Shown in pieces: positions 57,340 through 64,000 of a stretch of 64,000 nt of DNA. Location of the stretch: positions 1 to 64,000 of the forward strand of contig CAVZIT010000008.1 of NCBI GenBank assembly GCA_963775445.1. Reading direction: 5' to 3'. Source of the DNA: Dokdonella_A sp963775445 (GTDB taxonomy: Bacteria > Pseudomonadota > Gammaproteobacteria > Xanthomonadales > Rhodanobacteraceae). Each line of letters begins with the position of its first letter. Position 1 is the first letter of the stretch. The notes under the pieces were generated by a model. That model was not told the origin of the DNA. It searched no databases and worked only from the letters and a program-made list of their open reading frames with translations. Made by a program: the position numbers and the translations under genes.

Positions 57340-59245
57340 CTACGACGCGGATTCGGTGGCGTGCGAAGCGTCCATCAGCACACGATTCACACGCTGGATG
57401 AACTCGCCCGGATCATCCAGCTGGGCGCCGCTCGCTATGCGAGCCTCCTCGTACAACAACAGGCCGAGATCGCCGGCATGCGCCGCGTCATCGTCCTCGC
57501 TGAAACGTTGCAGCAACGGATGGTCCGGATTGATTTCAAGGACCGGTTTGGATGACGGCGCATCGTGTCCAGCCTCCTTGAGCAGGCGCTGCACGTGCAA
57601 CGCCATGTCGTATTCGTCGAGGACCAGGCAACTCGGCGAATCGGTCAACCTCTGGCTGATGCGCACTTCGCGCACGCGCTCGCCGAGCACGTTTTTCAGC
57701 TTGTCGATCAGGGCCTGGTGTTCGGGGCCGGGTTTTTCTTCCGCTCCGGCATCCTTGCCGTCGCTTTTGCCCAGATCGAGTTCGCCTTTGGCCACGTGGC
57801 GGAATTTCTTGCCGGCATATTCATGCAGGTAGCCGGCCATCCATTCATCAATGCGGTCGCCCAGAAGCAGGACCTCGATGTCGCGCGCCTTGAGCGCTTC
57901 GATCTGCGGGCTGCTGCGCGCGGCTGCCCAGGAATCGGCCGTGATGAAAAAGATCGCATCCTGCCCCGCCTGCATTCGACCCACATAGTCGTCAAGGGAC
58001 ACGGTCTTGCCCGGCCCGTCGGACTTGGTCGAAGCAAAACGCAACAGTTTGGCGATGCGTTCGCGGTTCGCCGCATCCTCGGCCAGGCCTTCCTTCAGCA
58101 CATTGCCGAATGCGTCGATGAACGTCTGGTATTTGGCCGGTTCGTTCTTCGCGAGATTTTCGAGCAGATCGAGAACCCGCTTGACGCAGCCGCTTCGAAC
58201 CTGGGCGAGCAGGCGGTTTTCCTGCAGCAGCTCGCGGCTCACGTTCAACGGCAGATCGTCCGAATCGACCACGCCGCGCACGAAACGCAAATAAGCCGGC
58301 AGCAGTTGTTCACTCGCGTCCATGACGAACACGCGGCGGATGTACAGCTTCAGTCCCGGAGCGGTCGTCATGTCCGGTGAACATGGCATCGAACGGAGGC
58401 TTGGACGGAATGAACAGCAGCAGTGTGTAGCTCTGCTTGCCCTCGATGCGATTATGAGTCCACGCGAGTGCGTCGTTGAAATCGTGCGTGAGCGACTTGT
58501 AGAACGCCTGGTACTCCGCGTCGTCCAAATCATTTTTCGGACGTGTCCAGAGTGCCGACGCATGATTGACCGTCTCCATCACATCGGTCGGCTTGCCTTC
58601 CTCCATTTTCGGGAGGCGAATCGGGAATGCGACGTGGTCGGAATAGCGCCCGATCAATTCGCGCAGTTTCCAGCCCTCGAGAAACTCGCCTTCATCGCTC
58701 TTGAGATGGAGCGTAACCGACGTGCCGCGATCCGGCACATCCATGGATTCGAGCGTGTATTCGCCCGCGCCATCAGACTCCCAGCGCACGCCTGCGTCAG
58801 CTGCCGCGCCAGCGCGGCGCGAAACCAGCGTCACCTTGTCGGCGACAATGAACGCCGAATAGAATCCGACGCCGAATTGGCCGATCAGCTGCGTATCGCT
58901 GCGCGCATCGCCGCTGAGCGCTTCGAGAAAGCGGCGCGTGCCGGAGCGCGCGATCGTTCCGATGTTCTCGACGACTTCATCGCGGCTCATGCCTATGCCG
59001 TTGTCGCGCACAGTCAGCGTGCGCGCATCCTTGTCGTAGCGGATATCGATATGCAGGTCGGCGTCGTCGCCGGTCAGCGCGGGCTCGGACAACGCCGCAA
59101 ATCGCAGCTTGTCGCAAGCATCGGAGGCGTTGGAAATCAACTCGCGCAAGAAGATTTCCTTGTGCGAGTAAAGCGAATGGGTCACCAGGTGCAGGACCTG
59201 GGCGACCTCGGCTTCGAACTTGCGGGTTTCGCTGGTTGCGCTCAT
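57340..59245 (-). CDS. htpG: Molecular chaperone HtpG (Hsp90), frame broken by one base near 58362
   Basis: The N-terminal ATPase is encoded from ATG 59245 (MSATSETRKFEAEVAQVLHLV). It shows LRELISNASDACDKLR, DNGIGMSRDEVVENIGTIARSGT and GQFGVGFYSAF. At about 58362 the frame shifts. Dropping one base in the TCCGGGACTG stretch rejoins HDDRSG to LKLYIRRVFVMDASEQLLP. The middle and C-terminal domains then run intact to 57340 (PLNVSRELLQENRLL, later NPDHPLLQRF). Total is about 635 residues, normal for HtpG. The chaperone folds client proteins and is heat-induced in Proteobacteria; a sigma-32-like promoter lies upstream. The break is more likely a sequence error than a real null, given otherwise perfect conservation. 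Confidence 0.92.
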
Positions 59246-59275
59246 ATGGGACACCGTGAAATTTAACCTCGGGCG

Positions 59276-59305
59276 TTAATGCGGCCCGTCACGGCGAATT
59301 TCAAC
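59276..59305 (-). promoter_or_regulatory. Sigma-32-like heat-shock promoter of htpG
   Basis: On the minus strand GTTGAAA (59305-59299), a 14-base spacer and CCGCATTAA (59284-59276) closely match the heat-shock consensus CTTGAAA - N13-15 - CCCCATNTA. It ends 30 bases before the htpG start codon. HtpG is a classical RpoH target, so sequence and gene agree. Confidence 0.65.
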
Positions 59306-59316
59306 ACGCAGCGCGC

Positions 59317-59352
59317 AAAAAACAGGACGGTCACCTTGCGGTAACCGCCCTG
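59317..59352 (-). terminator. Intrinsic terminator after rplS
   Basis: On the minus-strand transcript, a 13-bp stem (59352-59340 with 59335-59323, two G-U pairs) closes a GCAA tetraloop and is followed by six U (59322-59317). It lies 48 bases past the rplS stop and separates the ribosomal operon from htpG. Confidence 0.92.
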
Positions 59353-59400
59353 CGACGAGGAGCACAGACGCGACTCGATGCTCCAAGACTTGCTTTCGTT

Positions 59401-59805
59401 TTAGGCCGATTCGGCTGCGGCGCTCGCTTCGGCCTTGGCCTTCGCGCGTGCCGTGGCGGCCGCGGCGAGATCCTCCTTGATGCGTGCCTTCTTGCCTTCC
59501 AGACCACGCAGGTAATACAGCTTGGCGCCGCGCACCTTGCCGCGGCGCTTGACCACGAGCGAGTCAATGATTGCGCTGTGCGACTGGAATACGCGCTCGA
59601 CGCCGGTGCCATGCGAAATCTTGCGCACGGTGAACGCCGAGTTCAGACCGGCGTTCTTCTTGGCGATGCATACGCCTTCATAAGCCTGCACGCGCTCGCG
59701 ATTGCCTTCCTTCACCTTGACGTTGACGATGACGGTGTCGCCGGGTCCGAACTGCGGCAATGTCCGTGTCATCTGCGCGGCTTCGAATTGTTCGATCAGA
59801 TTCAT
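59401..59805 (-). CDS. rplS: 50S ribosomal protein L19
   Basis: The 134-residue protein matches L19 throughout: MNLIEQFEAAQMTRTLPQFGPGD, EGNRERVQAYEGVCIAKKN and the SHGTGVERVFQSHSAIIDS block, ending with KLYYLRGLEGKKARIKE. An Ala/Lys-rich tail of about 20 residues beyond the usual end (115 in E. coli) is common in this group. It sits at the 30S-50S interface. ATGA overlap with the trmD stop couples the two, and the operon ends at the terminator 48 bases on. Confidence 0.97.
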   Translation of the reverse strand: MNLIEQFEAAQMTRTLPQFGPGDTVIVNVKVKEGNRERVQAYEGVCIAKKNAGLNSAFTVRKISHGTGVERVFQSHSAIIDSLVVKRRGKVRGAKLYYLRGLEGKKARIKEDLAAAATARAKAKAEASAAAESA

Positions 59806-60593
59806 TTTTCACCAGATGCCTTTGATTGTTCTTTTGGCGCGGCAAGCGATTCCTTGCGTTCCGCGTGCTCGCGTTTAAATTCTTCCAGCAGCAAGCGTGC
59901 CTCGTCGTCCAGCTCCGCGTTGGCAAGCAGATCGGGCCGCCGCAACCAGGTCCGCCCCACCGACTGCTTCAGGCGCCAGCGGCGGATCGCCGCATGATCG
60001 CCAGACAGCAGCACCGCGGGCACATCGCCCCAGGCATCGCGCTCGGGCCGCGTGTAATGCGGGCAATCGAGCAGGCCGTTGGAAAACGAATCCTGCTCGG
60101 CCGATTGCGCATCGTTCAACGCGCCTTCCTGCAAACGCCCGACGGCATCGATCAGCACCGCCGCAGCCAACTCTCCACCCGACAGGACGTAATCCCCGAT
60201 CGACACTTCCTCGTCGATCGCATGCTCTATCAGGCGTTCATCCACACCTTCATAGCGTCCACACAGCAGGACCAGTCGGTCCATGCGTGCGAATTCGGCC
60301 ACCCTTGCCTGCGTAAGCCGCGTTCCCTGCGGACTCATGTAAAGCGTCGTCGACGGCCCCGCCGTGGCGTCCACCCTGGCGAGCGCAGCACGCAACGGAT
60401 CAACCATCATCACCATGCCAGGTCCGCCGCCGTAGGTCCGGTCATCGACCGTGCGGTAGCGATCTTCGGCAAAGTCGCGCGGATTCCATGCAACGATCCG
60501 AAGCAATCCGCGATCCTGCGCCCTGCCGACCACGCCCACCCGGGCCGCGGCCTCGATCCATTCGGGAAACAGCGTGATGACGTCGATGCGCAT
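59802..60593 (-). CDS. trmD: tRNA (guanine-37-N1)-methyltransferase TrmD
   Basis: The 263-residue protein is a SPOUT-class, deep-knot enzyme. It has MRIDVITLFPEWI, TYGGGPGMVMMVDPLRAA, the knot region LLCGRYEGVDERLIEHAIDEEVSIGDYVLSGGE and the downstream DCPHYTRPE. It methylates G37 next to the anticodon to prevent frameshifting. Its C-terminal 20 residues (after about 243) are polar and extend past the E. coli length of 255. It lies third in the rpsP-rimM-trmD-rplS order, 78 bases after rimM. Confidence 0.97.
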   Translation of the reverse strand: MRIDVITLFPEWIEAAARVGVVGRAQDRGLLRIVAWNPRDFAEDRYRTVDDRTYGGGPGMVMMVDPLRAALARVDATAGPSTTLYMSPQGTRLTQARVAEFARMDRLVLLCGRYEGVDERLIEHAIDEEVSIGDYVLSGGELAAAVLIDAVGRLQEGALNDAQSAEQDSFSNGLLDCPHYTRPERDAWGDVPAVLLSGDHAAIRRWRLKQSVGRTWLRRPDLLANAELDDEARLLLEEFKREHAERKESLAAPKEQSKASGEK

Positions 60594-60671
60594 CGCGTTA
60601 TTCCCTTTTGCGTTCGTCCTTGATTGCGAAAATCAGGAAGCGGACATCCTTTCCGCACTTTTCAATTCTCA

Positions 60672-61217
60672 CTAGAAATCCGCGTCCCAGTCGACCTCCA
60701 CGCGGGCGGCATCCATATCCACCCGGGTAACAAACGTCCCGATCACGAACGGGATGAGGCGTTGGCGCCCGGCACCGCTTACCACCATCACGTCATTGGC
60801 TCCGGTCGCGATCAAATGCGAAATGCGACCGAGAGTTTCTCCATCAACGTTGACCACTTCGAGGCCTTCGAGATCGGCCCAGTAATACTCGTCTTTGCCA
60901 GCGAGCGCGGGCAGCGCCGAACGCCGAACCCATATCTCGCTGCCGATCAACGCCGCCGCGGCGCCGCGATCCGCGATACCCGGCAGCGCCGCAACCAGCC
61001 CGTTGCCCTGCGCCCGCCCGCGACAACCATCGATCTCGCGTTCGTCCGACGGCGATACCAGCAACCACGGCTGATACCGGAAAATCTGCGTCCTCGGCTC
61101 GGTCCAGGAATCGATCCTTACCCAACCCTTGACGCCATAAAGACCGCTTACCTTGCCGAGAAGTACCCGGCGCTCCACACCGCCTTCGGCAGACGACGGT
61201 TGCTGCGCGGCACTCAA
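60672..61217 (-). CDS. rimM: Ribosome maturation factor RimM
   Basis: The protein has the RimM core: VLLGKVSGLYGVKGWVRIDS, RYQPWLL, the PRC-barrel part EYYWADLEGLEVVNVDGETLGRI, and the ending RLIPFVIGTFVTRVDMDAARVEVDW. It assists 30S head assembly by binding S19. The start is uncertain. TTG 61217 overlaps the rpsP stop (TTGA) and gives 181 residues, the E. coli length. GTG 61178 follows a GAAGGCG site and gives 168. Order and strand are those of the conserved ribosomal operon. Confidence 0.94.
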   Translation of the reverse strand: MSAAQQPSSAEGGVERRVLLGKVSGLYGVKGWVRIDSWTEPRTQIFRYQPWLLVSPSDEREIDGCRGRAQGNGLVAALPGIADRGAAAALIGSEIWVRRSALPALAGKDEYYWADLEGLEVVNVDGETLGRISHLIATGANDVMVVSGAGRQRLIPFVIGTFVTRVDMDAARVEVDWDADF

Positions 61218-61480
61218 GCCGCCTGATTCGCCGCTTCCTGCCTGGATGCCTCCTTGTACAGCGAGCGGACCTTTTCGGTCGGCATCGCACCTTTCTCGAT
61301 CCACTGCCTGACCCGCGCCGTATCGAGCTGCAGGCGTACTTCCTTGCCTGCCGCGATCGGATTGAAGAAACCGACGCGCTCGATGTTGCGACCATCGCGC
61401 GCGGCGCGCTGGTCGGCAACGACCACGTGATAGAACGGGCGTTTCTTGGCCCCGGCGCGGGACAAACGAATCCTTACCAT
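61214..61480 (-). CDS. rpsP: 30S ribosomal protein S16
   Basis: ATG 61480 (with GAGAG upstream) gives 88 residues starting MVRIRLSRAGAKKRPFYHVV, the invariant S16 opening. RDGRNIERVGFFNP and the WIEKGAMPTEKVRSL ending follow. It is a primary assembly protein of the 30S subunit. In-frame sequence upstream (to 61567) does not look like S16 and is excluded. It is the first gene of rpsP-rimM-trmD-rplS, 140 bases after ffh on the same strand. Confidence 0.97.
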   Translation of the reverse strand: MVRIRLSRAGAKKRPFYHVVVADQRAARDGRNIERVGFFNPIAAGKEVRLQLDTARVRQWIEKGAMPTEKVRSLYKEASRQEAANQAA

Positions 61481-61620
61481 CGTATCTCTCTGAATATGCT
61501 GGAAATTCGTGACGAACGGCGCGGTGAGCCGCGGGTCCGTCCGAGCGAGCCGCGCATTGTAGCTCAAACCGCGGGAAATGAAAGGGTGGGACGCCGGCCA
61601 GAGCCGTCCGAAGGGGCTTG

Positions 61621-62994
61621 TCAGCGCGGCGGAACGAAGCCGCCCCCCATGCCACGCATGGCGCCCTTCATGTGGCGCATGACGCCTTTCATGCCGCCAC
61701 TGCCGAGTTTTGACATCATCTTCTCCATCTGCTGGTACTGCTTGAGCAGACGATTGACATCGGCCGGCTGGGTACCCGAACCCGTCGCGACGCGACGCTT
61801 GCGCGAGCCGTTCAGCAGATTCGGATGGCGGCGTTCCTTTCGGGTCATGGAATTGATTATTGCGACCATCCGATGAATCTCGCGATCGTTGACCTTGGAC
61901 TTGACCTGATCAGACAGATTCATGCCGCCAGGCAGCTTTTCCACCAACGAGGCCATGCCACCCATCTTGGTCATCTGCTCAAGCTGATCGCGCATGTCGT
62001 CCAGATCGAAGCGTTTGCCCTTGCTGACCTTTTCAGCCAGCTTGCGCGCCTTGTCCTGATCGACGTCCCGTTCGACCTGCTCGACCAGCGACAGCACATC
62101 GCCCATGCCGAGAATGCGCTGGGCCACGCGATCGGGATGGAAAGGTTCGAGTGCATCGGTCTTTTCGCCCACGCCGAGAAACTTGATCGGGCGGCCCGTG
62201 ATATAACGAACCGACAACGCCGCGCCACCCCGCGCATCCCCATCGGTCTTGGTCAGGATCGTGCCTGTCAACGTCAGCGCGTCGGCAAATGCCTTGGCCG
62301 TGTTGGCCGCGTCCTGGCCGGTCATCGAATCGACCACAAACAGGGTTTCCACCGGATCGAGTGCCGCATGCAGCGCCTTTATTTCGGCCATCATGCCCTC
62401 GTCGATGTGCAGGCGGCCCGCGGTATCCACCAGGAGCACATCGACGAACTGACGCCTCGCGGCATCCACAGCCGACCTTGCGATCGCGACCGGTTCCTGA
62501 TCACCGCTTGAGGAGTGGAACAGCGCTCCAACCTGGTTCGCCAGCACGCGCAGCTGCTCGATCGCAGCCGGGCGATACACGTCGCAGCTGACCACCATGA
62601 CCTTCTTCTTGCGTCGTTCGCGCAGGAAGCGCGCAAGCTTGGCCACGGTGGTGGTCTTGCCCGCGCCTTGCAAACCGGCCATCAGGACGATCGCCGGTGG
62701 GGCTGCGGCAAGATTCAGGTCCGCATTGGCCGAGCCCATCAACGCGGTCAACTCGTCGCGCACGACCTTGATCAAAGCCTGACCCGGAGTCAGGCTCTTG
62801 AGCACTTCCTGCCCGATCGCGCGTACCTGCACCCGCTGCACCAGAGCCTGCACGACAGGCAACGCGACATCGGCTTCGAGCAGCGCGATGCGCACTTCGC
62901 GCAGCGACTCTCGAATATTGGCTTCGGTCAGCCGACCGCGACCGCGCACGCGCTCGACTGTCGTCGACAGCCGCTGGCTCAGGGATTCGAACAT
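61621..62994 (-). CDS. ffh: Signal recognition particle protein Ffh (SRP54)
   Basis: The 457-residue GTPase has the N domain, the G domain with MAGLQGAGKTTTVAKLA (P loop), SCDVYRPAAIEQL, LVDTAGRLHIDEGMM and TKTDGDARGGAALS. A methionine-rich M domain (about residues 300-457) ends GGMKGVMRHMKGAMRGMGGG. It binds 4.5S RNA and signal sequences and delivers ribosomes to FtsY at the membrane. A linked rpsP operon downstream is the usual arrangement in Gammaproteobacteria. The 194 bases between it and the permease fragment hold nothing I recognise. Confidence 0.97.
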   Translation of the reverse strand: MFESLSQRLSTTVERVRGRGRLTEANIRESLREVRIALLEADVALPVVQALVQRVQVRAIGQEVLKSLTPGQALIKVVRDELTALMGSANADLNLAAAPPAIVLMAGLQGAGKTTTVAKLARFLRERRKKKVMVVSCDVYRPAAIEQLRVLANQVGALFHSSSGDQEPVAIARSAVDAARRQFVDVLLVDTAGRLHIDEGMMAEIKALHAALDPVETLFVVDSMTGQDAANTAKAFADALTLTGTILTKTDGDARGGAALSVRYITGRPIKFLGVGEKTDALEPFHPDRVAQRILGMGDVLSLVEQVERDVDQDKARKLAEKVSKGKRFDLDDMRDQLEQMTKMGGMASLVEKLPGGMNLSDQVKSKVNDREIHRMVAIINSMTRKERRHPNLLNGSRKRRVATGSGTQPADVNRLLKQYQQMEKMMSKLGSGGMKGVMRHMKGAMRGMGGGFVPPR

Positions 62995-63188
62995 CAGGCC
63001 AATACAAGATTTCGAAGGAGCCCAAGTATAACCAAGGCGGCAATCGGCCAGTTGCTTGCTGGCGCGTTGATCGAATCGGCATGTCGCCGACCGCTCGTAT
63101 CAGAAGCGCGGTGGAACCGAGATGACGTCCACCCAATTCCTCGCGTGATCGCCTGCGCCGGGCTTCGCGGAACGCGGCCTGCGCCAGC

Positions 63189-64000
63189 TCATTCCGAACG
63201 CAGCGCCTCGAGGGGGTCCATTCTCAATGCGCGCCATGCAGGCACCGTACTGCCCACGAGCGAGCTGACGAGGAACAGCAGCAGGACACTGATCGACGAC
63301 AGCACATCACGCGAGTCGGTGCCATAGACGAAATGGTTCATTGCCGGCGCGGCCAGCATGTAGACGACCAGACCAATGGCCATGCCGCATGCGGTGGCGC
63401 GGATCGACCGGCCGAGTATCGTGCGTAGCACGTGGTAAGGGAGAGCGCCCACGGCTACACGCACCGCAATCTCGCTCCGGCGATTCTGTACCTCGAACGC
63501 GATGAGTCCAATCTGGCCGGAAAGAGCGAGCAGGCCGGCCAGCAGGGCCAGCATCGACGTGAGTCCGAATGCGAATCGTTGCGGTGCGAGCAATCCCTCC
63601 ATGCGCTGCCCGGCGCTGCTTTCGTCATACGGCACGGCATCCGGCGCCACAGCCCAGATGGCATCGCGCATCGGTTGCAGGAGCAACGAAGGATCGCCGT
63701 TTGTGCGCGCGCTCAAGGTAAGTGAGGAGAATGGCGTTTGGGTAAGCGGAGGATGCAATTGCGGCTCGGCCGGCCGCGTAATGCCATCGTTGCGCACGTC
63801 CCCCACGACGCCGACGACCTCACGCCACGTATGCCAGAAGCGAATTCGCCTGCCGACCGGATTCTGGCCTGGAAAATACTTGCGTGCGGCGGCCTGATTG
63901 ATCAGCAGCACCGGAGGCGAGTCCGCGCGGTCTGCGGATTCGAGGTCACGCCCGGACAACAATGGAATGCCAAGCGTCTTCAGCGCACCCGGGCTTATCG
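63189..64000 (-). CDS. FtsX-like ABC permease (MacB/ADOP type), C-terminal part, cut by window edge
   Basis: The frame is open to the last base; the visible 270 residues start ISPGALKTLGIPLLSGRDLE, a phrase of the periplasmic MacB-core domain. After IGRRIRFW-type strands and a HTWREVVGVVGDVRNDG block, the FtsX domain follows with three hydrophobic segments. The conserved NRRSEIAVRVAVGALPYHVL lies between them, and it ends with WRALRMDPLEALRSE. This is the C-terminal half of the duplicated permeases common in acidobacteria and proteobacteria. ATPase partner and substrate lie outside the window. It converges with nothing; ffh lies behind it on the same strand. Confidence 0.85.
   Translation of the reverse strand, partial: ISPGALKTLGIPLLSGRDLESADRADSPPVLLINQAAARKYFPGQNPVGRRIRFWHTWREVVGVVGDVRNDGITRPAEPQLHPPLTQTPFSSLTLSARTNGDPSLLLQPMRDAIWAVAPDAVPYDESSAGQRMEGLLAPQRFAFGLTSMLALLAGLLALSGQIGLIAFEVQNRRSEIAVRVAVGALPYHVLRTILGRSIRATACGMAIGLVVYMLAAPAMNHFVYGTDSRDVLSSISVLLLFLVSSLVGSTVPAWRALRMDPLEALRSE

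Overview
The window is high-GC DNA from a Gammaproteobacterium. I infer a Xanthomonadales relative (Lysobacteraceae or Rhodanobacteraceae). The reasons are the ffh-rpsP-rimM-trmD-rplS cluster, the many GTG/TTG starts, the abundance of secreted peptidases and glycosidases, and the style of the large exported proteins. No rRNA, tRNA, CRISPR array, integrase or insertion sequence was seen. The layout is ordinary chromosomal backbone with accessory islands.

Region by region. 1-3.1 kb: end of a fatty-acid beta-oxidation enzyme, RlmJ, a cation diffusion facilitator and a YjbR-like protein. 3.3-7.6 kb: a two-gene RND efflux system. 8.0-13.6 kb: mfd, a HipA-like kinase coupled to a DUF3037 protein, a 34-residue lysine-rich protein and a YajD-type HNH protein. 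13.6-23.3 kb: a mannoside-utilisation locus. It has a secreted GH92-GH47 two-domain mannosidase, an AGE-family sugar isomerase, a PfkB sugar kinase and a FucP-like transporter on the minus strand, and a second GH92 mannosidase divergent on the plus strand. Together they suggest a route: extracellular alpha-mannoside trimming, mannose import, mannose to fructose, fructose phosphorylation. 23.3-32.5 kb: housekeeping and defence-type genes (VOC protein, RsuA- and RsmC-like rRNA modification enzymes, a pyrimidine-dimer-glycosylase-like protein, a tricorn-like S41 peptidase, a DUF72 protein, a barnase/barstar pair, a PEP-mutase-family enzyme). 32.6-33.0 kb: wreck of a second S41 peptidase. 33.1-48.3 kb: three tandem giant secreted proteins sharing an N-terminal module of about 535 residues with different downstream domains. 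Two end in, or carry at an internal junction, a D-x-I-F-x-x-G-F-E motif; the third carries the variant ending G-F-D. Each gene has its own intrinsic terminator. 48.5-55.1 kb: an ABC-2 exporter, an S9 peptidase, a single-domain response regulator and a type I ABC exporter. 55.2-61.5 kb: omega-amidase plus methionine-type aminotransferase, htpG with a sigma-32-like promoter, then rplS, trmD, rimM and rpsP. 61.6-64 kb: ffh and a truncated FtsX-type permease.

A cross-cutting observation is that at least eight protein frames break by exactly one extra base: one in GH92-GH47, one in htpG and six in the largest secreted gene. Because they share direction and hit a conserved housekeeping gene, residual sequencing insertions are the simplest explanation, though real gene decay in the large gene is possible.
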